64,000 nucleotides of DNA from Gemmatimonadota bacterium (GTDB lineage: Bacteria > Latescibacterota > UBA2968): positions 130,862-194,861 of the forward strand of contig PBWH01000026.1 of NCBI GenBank assembly GCA_002727195.1, given 5' to 3'. Every line of letters begins with the position of its first letter. The stretch's first letter is position 1. Under the pieces are notes generated by a model. It was given only the letters and a program-made list of their open reading frames with translations, had not been told where the DNA came from and searched no databases. Position numbers and translations under genes: made by a program. Shown in pieces: positions 26,175-35,499 of this stretch.

Positions 26175-28131
26175 ACGCCACAGCGCATACTGATCCTGAT
26201 TCTCCTCGGATGGTCCTTGTCCGCCTATCGCGGCCTGCCTTCACAACCGTGGGCGGAAAACGACTAAGATCACATCCTCAAAGCGCGGCGGGTTCTCGAA
26301 TCCTCCGCAACGCTTCTCTCCCCCGATTCGAAGAAACCGTCCCGGGTGGTCCCCTCTACGTCCTGGCGATGTATGGGCAATTTGGTGCAAATACCGTCGC
26401 GCTTCACACCGCGAACATCCTCCTCCGCCTGCTGAACGTCTGGCTCTGCTATCTCCTCGCCCGAAGGATCTTTCAGAGTGAATCCGCACGGCTCGTCGCG
26501 GCCTTCCTGCTCGCGATCAATACAGTTGGCTACGAGGCCGTCTACTAGATCGCCGCCAGCGCGACGTTGATGGGGGCGGCGTTTGCCCAGACTGCCGTAA
26601 TCCTCACGCTCCGATCCAGACGACCCGACGTCGTCTTCGCCAGTTGCGCCTTCCTGGCGTGCTGCATGTCCTACGAGTCCCACATCGCGATCGTTGTGCC
26701 CATCTGGTATGCCTGGTATGCGCACAGAGACCGGGTCGCCCTGGCCATCCCGATCGCGTGCACCGTGTTGGGACTCGTGCTCATCCTAGCAAACATCACC
26801 CTTTTCGGCACGGGCGCTACGAAGCCGGACAAACATCAGATCGAGCTGGGACTGCACGTTGTCCCACAGACCTGTATGTTCGTGGGCCGGCTCATCCTGA
26901 CCAGTTACGTGTCGCCGGTAGGCAGGTCAGAAGCCCCCCCTACGACCTGGGGGAATCCTACTACACCGCCTACACCTATGCCGGCGTGTTCATCCTGATC
27001 GGTTTGGCCTATCTCGCTCGTCGGTCTCCGTCGGTCCTGCTGCTAACCCTCTGGATCGTGGCTGCCGCGGTCCAGTCCTCTCTCTCCGCCCGACCCCGTT
27101 TCTTCACGCGCTACTGGTATTTGCCATCGATTGCCTCGAGTACCCTGACTGCTGCCGAACTCCTCTATCTTTACAACCGTTTATCCAGCCTGCGCTTTGC
27201 ACGAGCGGCCGCCTTTGTGTTCGGCGCGATCCTCCTGATCGCCGCCCACGCGAGGTGCCGGGCCTTCGAGTGGCGATACCTCCTGAACACGGCCCGCTAC
27301 CATCAATACAGTGTGAATGATCCCGCGACGGCCATCCCGCTCTACCATCGCGTCGAATCGGACTACGGCGTGCAGACAGGTTTACTGTATGCCAGCATCG
27401 GGAACGCATACGGACTGACCGGAGATTTCGACACGGCGTTTCAGTTCCTGGGCCAGGTGGGACGCGTCGACCCTGCCTACGCGCTCTCGACCGTCGAGGA
27501 CCTGGACCTCGCCACGCAGGACATTCTCGCACTCGTCCTGCTGGGTCCGCTCCTGGAAAATGACACCTGGAGAGCCCGGGCAGCCGAGATCGCCGCCCCG
27601 ATCGAATACCGACGAGGCAACTTTTCGAAAGCGCTCTCACATTACACCGCATCGTTGGGCGCCGGGGACAGCGCGCGTGCGTTCCACGGACGGGGTAAGG
27701 TGCACTTCGAGCTCGGAAACCACGCAAAGGCCCTCGCAGACCTGGATCAATCCCTCGCGATCGATCCCACCGCACCGGACGTGCACAAGCTGAGAGGTCG
27801 TGCCCTTGCCGGTATCGGACGATTCGGTAAGGCCGTCGCAGCGTTCGAGGCTGCCGCGAACATCGCACCTTCGGATTGGGGCGCGCATCACCAGCTGGGT
27901 GTCGCCCTCTTGAAGACAGGCCAGACCGCGCAGGCACTCACCCCGCTCCGAGAGGCGGTCCGGCTGGCACCCGAGGAAACCGGACCTCTGATGGATGCGG
28001 CGATCGCGAGCACTAAGCTGGGTTACGCCCAAGAGGCACGCCGTCTGTTCCAACATGTCCTGACGCGTGCTCCCGATCATCCCCAGTCAGCCACGATCCA
28101 ACAGTGGCTGGGGTCAAACGCGCAGCCATAG
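26175..28131 (+). pseudogene. Membrane protein with C-terminal TPR repeats, broken
   Basis: The original gene encoded a multi-spanning protein (hydrophobic segments such as ILILILLGWSLSAY, CTVLGLVLILANITLF and FVFGAILLIAAHA). Tetratricopeptide repeats follow (for example RAFHGRGKVHFELGNHAKAL, AHHQLGVALLKTGQTAQA), resembling TMTC-like or glycosyltransferase-linked proteins. Damage is heavy. An ideal AGGAGG is followed by ACG instead of ATG at 26175. There is TAA at 26265-26267, a frameshift before 26330, TAG at 26546-26548 where homologues have Trp (VYWIAA), and a frameshift near 26935. From about 26940 to 28131 the frame is open, so a TPR fragment might still be made. Confidence 0.78.
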
Positions 28132-28167
28132 GGATTCACAGGATTTTCGACGCGTACTGAAACGCGA

Positions 28168-28200
28168 AAGGGGCGGCCCATAACTGAGCCGCCCCTTCTC
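28168..28200. terminator. Bidirectional terminator
   Basis: AAGGGGCGGC (28168-28177) and GCCGCCCCTT (28188-28197) form a perfect 10-base stem between the converging TPR gene and purC. Confidence 0.8.
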
Positions 28201-28219
28201 TGCATCGATCAAGTATATC

Positions 28220-29275
28220 CTACAGAAGGTGATCCAGGATCATATTCGTGGACTCGACGATGCGCTGATCACGGGACCGCAGATCCGGCTCGAAAGCCTT
28301 GCTCGTGAGGTGCTGCAGTCCCTGGATGTAGCGGACGGCGATCTCACCGGCCTGCTCGTCCGTAAACTGCTGAGAGTCTTTGTCCGTCACCATACCACGG
28401 GCGAACTCCTTCGAGAACGACACCGGCTTCCCGTCCCGGGTCAGCGGCGACCCATCATCATCCATCCGCCAGAAACGGCTCGAGTCCATCGTATACAACT
28501 CGTCGGCGGCCACAATCCGTCCGTCCGTGTTGACGCCGTGCTCGGTCTTGGTGTCGACGAGGATCATCCCCCGCTCTGCCAGATACTGCGAGACCATGCC
28601 GAAGGCCATCATCGACGCATTCCGGATCTGGTTATACTGGGCCTGCGTGCAGACAACGTTATCGAACAGATACTTCGGGTCGATCGTGCGATCCACCTTG
28701 GCCTTCGTGCTCGGCGTATCCATCAGATACGGAAGGACCCCGTTCGCCGAAAGCGCCCCGACGTCGATCTGGTGCCCCGCGTAATCGAGTGTCGTTTCGC
28801 CTGCTTCCTGCGCCTTGAGCCAGGCCTGGTAGAGCGAGGTCGACGTACTGCTCTCGGCGTTATACATCCGGAGCACGTTCTCGACCATCAGCAGGTTCAG
28901 GTTCTCCGACGGGATTACCGTCGAACTGGGCTGGAGGCCGGGCACCTTGAACTGGGAGCTCCCCAGGACGTGCTCGACCAGCTGAAGCATGTGGTCGTGG
29001 TTGTTCGCCAGGACCTGGTCCTTGAACGGGATCGCGCCCCGATTGACGTCGTGGGTCGAAATGCGGTTGTTCCGGAACATCAGCCGGATCGGCTTGCCGC
29101 CGCTGGACTTCAGGTCGTCCCCGAACACGGAGTCCGACACCTTCCCCTCGAGGACGGTGCAGCCGTTCAGGCGCGGAATATCGCCATCGGCAATAATCTG
29201 CTTGACCGGACGGCCTTCATTGACGCGGGCGCCGCTCTCGGCCACCAAGTCTCGAATCTGGTTTTCGCTCAGCAT
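28220..29275 (-). CDS. purC: Phosphoribosylaminoimidazole-succinocarboxamide synthase (SAICAR synthase)
   Basis: SAICAR synthetase of 351 residues, the long form typical of non-enterobacterial lineages. It joins aspartate to CAIR using ATP in purine synthesis. Visible: FRNNRISTHDVNRGAIPFKDQ (the SDRISAFD-equivalent) near residue 68, ASMMAFGMVSQYLAERG near 220, then LVDTKTEHG and ADELYTMDSSRFW, the family's nucleotide/substrate signature. No other pur genes are adjacent. The ATG start is supported by similarity. It is the only core biosynthetic gene in the window. Confidence 0.94.
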   Translation of the reverse strand: MLSENQIRDLVAESGARVNEGRPVKQIIADGDIPRLNGCTVLEGKVSDSVFGDDLKSSGGKPIRLMFRNNRISTHDVNRGAIPFKDQVLANNHDHMLQLVEHVLGSSQFKVPGLQPSSTVIPSENLNLLMVENVLRMYNAESSTSTSLYQAWLKAQEAGETTLDYAGHQIDVGALSANGVLPYLMDTPSTKAKVDRTIDPKYLFDNVVCTQAQYNQIRNASMMAFGMVSQYLAERGMILVDTKTEHGVNTDGRIVAADELYTMDSSRFWRMDDDGSPLTRDGKPVSFSKEFARGMVTDKDSQQFTDEQAGEIAVRYIQGLQHLTSKAFEPDLRSRDQRIVESTNMILDHLL

Positions 29276-29752
29276 GGTTCGGGCATGATCTCCTGTTCGG
29301 GTGAAGGCCTCTGGGGGAGCCTCAGGAGTATACGGTATATGAGTAGAGGCGGTGTCGCGGGGAGTCCGTAAAGATTCGGCCGTCTACTTCAGGGGTGTAC
29401 AATAGCCCCTGTGCCGGCCGATTTCCTGACGATTAGAATACAGGGAGGGTGGGCTCTCTGCAAGCAAATCCGAATACTAGGGATTGGGCAGATAGGTTAC
29501 CGACCTAACCCGATTCATCGGCCACTTCGGCCTCCTCGTCCGCCGCGAAGAACGCGTCGGACTGCGGGGTCCTTCGTGGGCTTCGGGCGTCTGAGAGGCA
29601 GCCGCCCTCCGGTAAACAAGTTGGGAAAACCACTCTTACAGCCAGATACAGAGCCCATCTACGTCGGCGATCTAGCTTGCGAGAGTCAGAAACTATTGTA
29701 TAAATATATTGATATGTATTTATACATTAACAGCGGAAATCTGGGAGGATGA
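29276..29752. other. Intergenic region with strong AT-rich palindrome
   Basis: A stretch of 477 bases with no gene. At 29697-29726 a perfect inverted repeat TGTATAAATA / TATTTATACA with a 10-base spacer stands in an AT island, 26 bases before the start of the broken oxidoreductase gene. It may be an operator overlapping a promoter. The remainder shows no coding or RNA signal. Confidence 0.45.
29697..29726. promoter_or_regulatory. Candidate operator/promoter palindrome
   Basis: TGTATAAATA (29697-29706) and TATTTATACA (29717-29726) are perfect inverted repeats separated by ten bases. Their centre-to-centre distance of 20 bases equals about two helical turns, as for a dimeric regulator. GGGAGG at about 29743-29748 then precedes the ATG at 29753. 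Confidence 0.4.
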
Positions 29753-30762
29753 ATGCTGGAACCCCTTTACGAACCCTATCGCATCAAGAATCTCAATCTG
29801 CCGAACCGGTTTGCGATGGCGCCCATTACGCGGATGGGGTCGCCTGGTGGTGTACCCAACGACACGGCTGCTGAATACTATCACCGTCGCGCAGTTGGTG
29901 GGATTGAGCTGATCATTACGGAAGGCACGCTTCCGGAGCATCCCCTCGCAGCGCACGACCCGGACATTCCCAGACTTGCGCCAGAGGCCGTGGACTGATG
30001 GCGGAAGGTGCTCGACCGGGTCGCTGAGACGCCGGCGAAGACGTTTGTGCAGATCTGGCACCAAGGGCCGAAAGCAAAACCCGGGATCGCGGCCTTTCCT
30101 CACGAGGAAGATGGTAAGCGTGTCGTCCAGGAGGCGACTGCCGCGGACCGTCAGGAGCTGTTCGATGCCTTTCACCGGGCTGCTACGCTCGCGCAGGAGA
30201 CCGGGTTCGATGGGATCGAGTTGCACGGTGCGCACGGGTATCTGCTCGACAGTTTCATGCGGTCGGGGAACGCAGATTTTGTCTACGATCTCGTCCGAGC
30301 CATTCGCGGATCCATCGGAGAGGCGTATCCGATCGCCATTCGGTTCTCACAATGGGGCGTTGGCGATTGCAAGGCTCAGCAGAGTTTGCGTCACCCGACG
30401 AGCTCTTCGAGGTTCTGCTGTCGCTCAAGGAAGCCGGTATCGATGTCTTCCACGCCAGCACCCGACGCTTCTGGCTTCCGGAGTTCGAGGGGTCCGATCT
30501 CAACCTGGCGGGATGGACGCGGGAGATTACGGAGTCGCCCACGATCACGGTTGGCAACATCGGGTTGGTCACAGAGGAGTTTTACGGAGACGGGCAGGAG
30601 GGTCAGGGCGAGCTGATGCGGCGGTTCGATCGCGGTGAATTCGATATGGTCGCGGTGGGTAGGCCTCTGCTGAGTGAGCCCGCGTGGGTGAACAAGGTTC
30701 GAGATGGTCTGCAGGATGAGATCGCGCCGTTTACGTACGCATCGAAGGATTGGTATCCGTAG
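29753..30762 (+). pseudogene. NADH:flavin oxidoreductase (old yellow enzyme family), broken
   Basis: FMN-dependent TIM-barrel reductase. It opens LLEPLYEPYRIKNLNLPNR-like, with RFAMAPITRMGSPGGVPN (phosphate and FMN region). It is interrupted by an in-frame TGA at 29996-29998 between EAVD and WRKV and continues in the same frame through FVQIWHQG, FDGIELHGAHGYLLDSFM (substrate His pair) and PIAIRFSQW. A frameshift near 30345 leads to TPTITVGNIG-like and MVAVGRPLLSEPAWVNK, ending at TAG 30760-30762. Both lesions must be overcome for a full 335-residue product, so the gene is presumed dead. A good GGGAGG site and the palindrome upstream remain. Confidence 0.8.
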
Positions 30763-30815
30763 CAGGGGTGTTATACTGCTGAGCCTGCTCTGAGGTCGCC
30801 GTCTATCTGATGGTA

Positions 30816-30875
30816 TACGACCGTCCCTCGATACACCCTCCGCCGCAAGAGCTGCGGCTCCGGGCACTCGGGATG
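30816..30875. repeat. Dispersed hairpin element, copy 2
   Basis: Shares the 19-base flank tacgaccgtccctcgatac (30816-30834) and the end actcgggatg (30866-30875) with 15430-15480. The central stem is GCCGCA/TGCGGC with a 5-base loop (30842-30858), a different sequence but the same 6+5+6 geometry. It lies 26 bases upstream of the galactonate-dehydratase-like gene. Confidence 0.65.
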
Positions 30876-30900
30876 AGCGGTACAGACAAGAGAGATTGTC

Positions 30901-32022
30901 ATGAGAATCACGGATGTCGAACTCATCCAGGCCGTGCACTGGCCCTTTGTCCGCATTCACACGGACGAAGGGATCAGAGGTATCGGTGAGGCGAGCCTCC
31001 AGCAGAAGGAGATTGCCGTTCGCGCCGAAGTGCAGGCCTATCGCGACTTCCTGATCGGACAGGATCCCACGCAGATCGAGCACATCTTTAATGCGCTACA
31101 CCGACGGACCGTATGGTCAGGCGGGCCCGTCACGATGACGGCCATCAGCGGGATCGAACAGGCGCTTTGGGACATCAAGGGTAAGGTCGCAGGCCTACCT
31201 GTTTACGAGTTGCTTGGCGGGAAGGTGCGGGAGAAGGTAAAGGGCTACGCGAACGGGTGGTTCGGCGGCGCGCGGTCGCCTGAAGAGCTCGCAGCCAACG
31301 CGGCGGCGGTCGTCGCCGAAGGGTTCGACACGATCAAGTGGTATCCCTTCGGGCACGTGGCCCAGTTGATCACGCAGGAAGAAGAGGAGAGCGCGATCAG
31401 GCACATGCAGTTGATACGTGAGGCAGTCGGTCCGGACGTGAACATCGCCGTCGACGTCCGCAATCGGCTGAACACCTGGAGCGCGATCCGGATGGCGGAG
31501 AAGCTCAAGCCGTACGAGGTCTACTGGTATGAGGAGCCGCTCCTCTGGGACAACGTCTCAGCGTTGGCCGAGGTGAGCCGCGCCGTGGACATCCCAATCG
31601 CGGTCGGCGAGCGGCTCTACACACGCTGGGAGTTTCGCGAAGTCCTCGAGCAGAACGTGGTCCGCTTTATCCAACCCGACATCTGTCACGCGGGCGGGAT
31701 CTTCGAGCTGCGCAAGATCGCAGCGATGGCGGAGGTCTACTACGTGATGGTCGCCCCTCACAACTCGAACGGACCGATCTCTACGGTCGCTTCCATCCAC
31801 TTGGACGCGTGCACGCCGAACGCGCCGATCCAGGAACTCATCCACCGCAACCTGCCGGTCTACAACGAACTCCTCACCGAGCCGCTCGTTGTCGAAGACG
31901 GCTATGTCCACCTGCCTACTGGTCCGGGATGGGGTGTCGATATCGTCGAGGATGCGGAGGAGCTGTATCCGCCACAAAACCTTGCGGCCATCGAAGGCAA
32001 CGCGCGATACTACCCCGAGTGA
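30901..32022 (+). CDS. Galactonate dehydratase-like enolase-superfamily enzyme
   Basis: Mandelate racemase/MLE family enzyme, 373 residues, most like D-galactonate dehydratases. It has TDEGIRGIGEASL in the cap, FDTIKWYPFG near residue 145, metal ligands in AVDVRNRLN, EEPLLWDN and GERLYTRWEF, then QPDICHAGGI and the catalytic His region VAPHNSNGPIS near 290. The expected reaction is dehydration of an aldonic acid to a 2-keto-3-deoxy acid, with Mg2+. It stands in a run of catabolic genes: two further enolase-superfamily genes and an aldo/keto reductase follow on the opposite strand. The ATG is supported by similarity; the ribosome site is weak. Confidence 0.9.
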   Translation: MRITDVELIQAVHWPFVRIHTDEGIRGIGEASLQQKEIAVRAEVQAYRDFLIGQDPTQIEHIFNALHRRTVWSGGPVTMTAISGIEQALWDIKGKVAGLPVYELLGGKVREKVKGYANGWFGGARSPEELAANAAAVVAEGFDTIKWYPFGHVAQLITQEEEESAIRHMQLIREAVGPDVNIAVDVRNRLNTWSAIRMAEKLKPYEVYWYEEPLLWDNVSALAEVSRAVDIPIAVGERLYTRWEFREVLEQNVVRFIQPDICHAGGIFELRKIAAMAEVYYVMVAPHNSNGPISTVASIHLDACTPNAPIQELIHRNLPVYNELLTEPLVVEDGYVHLPTGPGWGVDIVEDAEELYPPQNLAAIEGNARYYPE

Positions 32023-32052
32023 GTCGAGGTCCGGGGCCCTCTCTCCATTCCT

Positions 32053-33159
32053 CTACTGAGCAGGTCCCCAGGATACCCGATAGGGTTCGAGCTTGTCCCA
32101 ATCGAACGAGACGCCGACACCGGGCTCATCAGGCGCAACCGCTCGATAGTTCTCGACCACCAGAGGACGGGTCGTGTAGGCGTCGATCGGGAAGCTGTGG
32201 ACCTCCAGCCAGCCCGCGTTCGACTGGGCCGACACCAGGCTGACGTGCAGCTCCTGCATCCCGTGTGAGCAGACCGGCACGTCGTACTCCAGTGAACGCT
32301 CCGCCACCGCCAGCCAACCTGTGATGCCCCCACAATTGGAGGCGTCGGGCTGGATATACGAGAGCTTGGCCTGCTCGAAGGCGTATCCGAATTCGTGGAT
32401 CGTGTGGAGGTTCTCTCCCATCGCGAGCGGCATGCCGCTCGCGTCGGCGATGCGTGCGTATCCCAGGTAATCGTCCGGGATGGTCGGTTCTTCGAACCAG
32501 GTGATGTCATACGGCTGGAAGCGTCGGGCGGCTTCAATCGACTTCTCCACACTCATCGCGTAATTAGCATCGACCATGAACGTGATGTCGGGACCGATCA
32601 GATCCCTTACCGCAGCGATCCGCTCGATGTCTTCATCGAGATTGTCCCGGCCGATCTTGATCTTCACCGCGTTATACCCGCCCGCCAGGTAGCCCCGTAT
32701 GTTCTCGAGAAGCCTTTCCGTCGAGAAGGCCAGATCGATTCCCCCACAGTACGCGTGGCACGACTGATCCGCTCCCCCTGCCATCTTCCAAAGCGGCTGC
32801 CCCTCGCGTCGGCATCGGAGATCCCATAGCGCGATGTCGACGGCCGAAATCGCGAAGGATGCGATCCCCCCGCGACCGACATAGTGAATGTGCCATTCCA
32901 TCTGGTCGTAGCGCCCTTCGACGTCAGCCCCATCTTCCCCGATCAGGACAGGAATCAGGTCGTGCTCGACCAACGCGTGGACTGCTCGCCCCCCTCGGCC
33001 ACCGGTGTAGGTGTACCCTGTCCCGGAAGTGCCATCATCGAGGGTAACGGTGGCAGTGATCAGGTCGAAATGCGTGTGTGCCCCGTGTTTGGCATCCGTC
33101 AAAGTCTCCGCAAGCGGTACGGCGTACAAACGTGTTTCGATGCGCTCAATCTTGCTCAT
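32053..33159 (-). CDS. Mandelate racemase/muconate lactonizing enzyme family protein
   Basis: Enolase-superfamily enzyme of 368 residues with a K-x-K motif (AVKIKIGRD near residue 165). The three metal ligands lie in [19 protein letters not shown] and [10 protein letters not shown], with [12 protein letters not shown] and the catalytic His in [10 protein letters not shown] near 300. The K-x-K plus His arrangement is the mandelate racemase subgroup, which includes racemases and sugar-acid dehydratases. It ends 30 bases from the converging dehydratase gene and starts 25 bases downstream of the aldo/keto reductase stop, so it is probably in one transcript with the reductase and the next enolase-superfamily gene. 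Confidence 0.9.
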   Translation of the reverse strand: MSKIERIETRLYAVPLAETLTDAKHGAHTHFDLITATVTLDDGTSGTGYTYTGGRGGRAVHALVEHDLIPVLIGEDGADVEGRYDQMEWHIHYVGRGGIASFAISAVDIALWDLRCRREGQPLWKMAGGADQSCHAYCGGIDLAFSTERLLENIRGYLAGGYNAVKIKIGRDNLDEDIERIAAVRDLIGPDITFMVDANYAMSVEKSIEAARRFQPYDITWFEEPTIPDDYLGYARIADASGMPLAMGENLHTIHEFGYAFEQAKLSYIQPDASNCGGITGWLAVAERSLEYDVPVCSHGMQELHVSLVSAQSNAGWLEVHSFPIDAYTTRPLVVENYRAVAPDEPGVGVSFDWDKLEPYRVSWGPAQ

Positions 33160-33184
33160 ACCATTCCTATCTCAGACCGTGTGT

Positions 33185-34084
33185 TCAGGTCGTCAGCGCC
33201 AGAGCCTGGTCCATCACGGACTGATCGATCTCTCGCTCCAGCAGTTCAATGTTCGATTTCACGTGGGCCAGGTTCTTCGACCCCAGCAGTACCGAGGTTA
33301 CACCGCTGCTCTGATACAGGAAGTTCAAGGCCATCGCCATCAACTGTTCGCCGTCGCCGTCTGCCAGCTCCAGCAAGGCCGTCACCTTCTCGCGAGCACC
33401 GTCGTCCAGTTCGTCCATGTGGTCGAGCACTTTGGGGGTCAGCCGTCCTCGTCCCACACCGCCCTTGATCACCACACCGACACCCAACTCTTCACACCGT
33501 GCAATCAGGCCTTCATCGCGCCGGTTCATCAGGCTGTAATCGATCTGCATGGCGTCGAACACGCCCAGGTCGACGCACTGTTCAGCGATGTTGCCACCGC
33601 ACGAGGCCCCCAGAAGGCGAACCTTTCCAGCTTCCTTTGCCTCCTGCATGGCTCGTACGGTTTCGCCGTCGTCTACGACCTTCTGAGCGTCAGGGCCGAA
33701 ATGGATCTGCATCAGGTCGATCTGTTCTGTGTGCAACAGCTCCAGACTGCTATCGATCGATCCCGCGACAGCTTCGTAGCTGAAATCGTAGTAGGTCTTG
33801 GATTCCCGACTGTGCTCCCCACACTTCGAGGCCAGGAAATACTCCGCACGACGACCGCCAATCCCCTTCCCGATCCGGGCTTCGCTTAGATGATACGCGC
33901 TGGCCGTGTCGATCATGTTGATGCCGGTATCCAGCACACCGTTTAGGACTGTGATCGCCTCGTCTTCCTCAGGTCGTGTCTTGTCTCCCAACCCCCAGTC
34001 CCGTCCGATCTCCAACGCGCCGAAACCCATAAACGTGACAGACGCATCGGTTTTCCCGAGGGACCGCTTCTCCAAACCTTTCAT
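33185..34084 (-). CDS. Aldo/keto reductase
   Basis: NADPH-dependent aldo/keto reductase of 299 residues. The catalytic tetrad is visible: Asp and Tyr in NMIDTASAYHLSE, Lys in FLASKCGEH and His in LMQIHFGPD. The nucleotide-binding end reads SSGVTSVLLGSKN. ATG at 34084 follows AAGGAG by four bases; the frame is open for 20 more codons upstream but these lie in the spacer after the next gene. It sits in the middle of a three-gene minus-strand group with two enolase-superfamily genes and may reduce the keto product or a related sugar. Confidence 0.9.
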   Translation of the reverse strand: MKGLEKRSLGKTDASVTFMGFGALEIGRDWGLGDKTRPEEDEAITVLNGVLDTGINMIDTASAYHLSEARIGKGIGGRRAEYFLASKCGEHSRESKTYYDFSYEAVAGSIDSSLELLHTEQIDLMQIHFGPDAQKVVDDGETVRAMQEAKEAGKVRLLGASCGGNIAEQCVDLGVFDAMQIDYSLMNRRDEGLIARCEELGVGVVIKGGVGRGRLTPKVLDHMDELDDGAREKVTALLELADGDGEQLMAMALNFLYQSSGVTSVLLGSKNLAHVKSNIELLEREIDQSVMDQALALTT

Positions 34085-34131
34085 GCTGCTCCTTTCATCG
34101 ACGCCGATGGCGCCTGTTTCGACATCCGTCT

Positions 34132-35328
34132 TCAGTTCGCACAAGTCGTGTGTGTCTTGATGTAGTCCGGATCGATGATCACGCCGAGTCCGGATCCTTT
34201 GGGCGCTCGAATCGTCCCCCCAACGCTTTCGAAAGGCCCGCCTTTGCTTTCGACGGGAATGATCGTGCCGTTCGGATCCTTGGTCGAGAACATCTTGAAT
34301 TCGTGGTATTCGGCTGCCGCGGGACAGACCGACACCATGTGCAGCATGTAGAGGAAGCCGAGACCGCCACCGCTGATGTGCGGGGAGATCTGGAGCCCTG
34401 CGGCTTCTACCATCCGCGCGACCTTCATCGTCCTGACCATCCCGCCAAAGTAGAAGATATCGGGCTGGAGAAACTGGAAGACCTCGTTGCCGACGAGGTA
34501 GCGGAATCCGTGCATGCCGAACTCCTCCTCCCCGCCCGCCATGGGAATGTTCATCGCCTGCTCGACGATCTTCTGCTCTTCATACCAGTCCCAGGGCACA
34601 GGCTCTTCATACCAGTAGAAGTTGTGCTCCTCCAGGATCTTCCCGATCCGGATCGCCTCGTCGACCGAGTACGACCCGTTCCCGTCGATCATCAGCACGT
34701 AGTCATCACCGAACTTCTCTCGCGCCATGCGGATCAGCTTCTCCGTCCGGCCCGGCGCATTGTCGATGTCAGACGCCAGGTTGTCTCCCCTGCCCGCCCG
34801 AAGCTTGATCGCCTTCGCCTGCGTCTCGATGCGCGACTCGTCCATCATGCCCAGAGAAATTTCCGGCTCCAGGTTTCTGAGCTGCGGCAACAGGTGGCCC
34901 AGGTAGATGTCGACCTCAGGATTCAGCAGGTCGCCGATCACGAGTCCAGCGGGTTTCTCTGCAATGTTCCCGAGCATATCCAGGATGGCGAACTCCAGCG
35001 TCGCCAGCTGGACGCAGAACGGCACGCCCTGCTTTTTGACCTGGCTTTCAGCCACCTCGTGCAGAAGCGCGTCGAGATCACGCGCATCTTTCCCGGTGAA
35101 GAATGGGATCAGCGCGTTCACAAAGACGGGATAACTCTCGAGGGAGATGAACGGGTGACCGATCGAGACACCCTCAGCCCCGTCCGTCGACCGAACCCGG
35201 CAGATGAAACTCTTCCGGTCCCTGAGCAGTTCGACCGATTCAATCACCACAGGATCGGGGAACAGATCACGCTTGAGGACGGGTTGTTCCAGGACCCGAT
35301 CGAGGATTTCGTATTGTTCAGGATTCAT
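34132..35328 (-). CDS. Mandelate racemase/muconate lactonizing enzyme family protein (divergent)
   Basis: Enolase-superfamily protein of 398 residues. Its barrel carries AIKLRAGRGD (K-x-R instead of K-x-K), metal ligands in LMIDGNGSYS, YEEPVPWDW and GGEEEFGMHG, then QPDIFYFGGMVR and the late His in QISPHISGGGLG near 320. It has a longer N-terminal extension than its neighbours. GGGAG precedes ATG 35328, and the gene is probably the first of the three-gene minus-strand unit. The substrate is not predictable. The altered Lys motif suggests a reaction different from that of the K-x-K paralogue. Confidence 0.88.
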   Translation of the reverse strand: MNPEQYEILDRVLEQPVLKRDLFPDPVVIESVELLRDRKSFICRVRSTDGAEGVSIGHPFISLESYPVFVNALIPFFTGKDARDLDALLHEVAESQVKKQGVPFCVQLATLEFAILDMLGNIAEKPAGLVIGDLLNPEVDIYLGHLLPQLRNLEPEISLGMMDESRIETQAKAIKLRAGRGDNLASDIDNAPGRTEKLIRMAREKFGDDYVLMIDGNGSYSVDEAIRIGKILEEHNFYWYEEPVPWDWYEEQKIVEQAMNIPMAGGEEEFGMHGFRYLVGNEVFQFLQPDIFYFGGMVRTMKVARMVEAAGLQISPHISGGGLGFLYMLHMVSVCPAAAEYHEFKMFSTKDPNGTIIPVESKGGPFESVGGTIRAPKGSGLGVIIDPDYIKTHTTCAN

Positions 35329-35360
35329 GAGCTCCCTTTCCGCCTTTGGACCCGAAACGT

Positions 35361-35410
35361 AAAACCATCAGCACGAAGGCACGAAAACGCGAAGAAAAAC
35401 AGAAAAAACG
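35361..35410. repeat. Purine-rich short-period repeat (gcacgaaggcacgaaaacgcgaag)
   Basis: Direct imperfect repeats of gcacgaag-like units in the divergent gap between the enolase-superfamily gene and the solute-binding-like gene. Related to 11642-11674 and 46060-46095. Confidence 0.5.
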
Positions 35411-35499
35411 GATACTTTCGCTTCGGAAGATGGCCAGCTATCATTCGAAACTGGCTGACGACCCAACAAAGAGTAAAGCAAAACGAGGAGTATACATAA

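Noticed and set aside
28229..29371. Long plus-strand frame of 380 codons opposite purC
   Set aside because: Antisense shadow of purC with no motif of its own.
34150..35499. Long plus-strand frame of 449 codons
   Set aside because: It is antisense to a clear enolase-superfamily gene and has the composition of a mirrored GC-rich frame.
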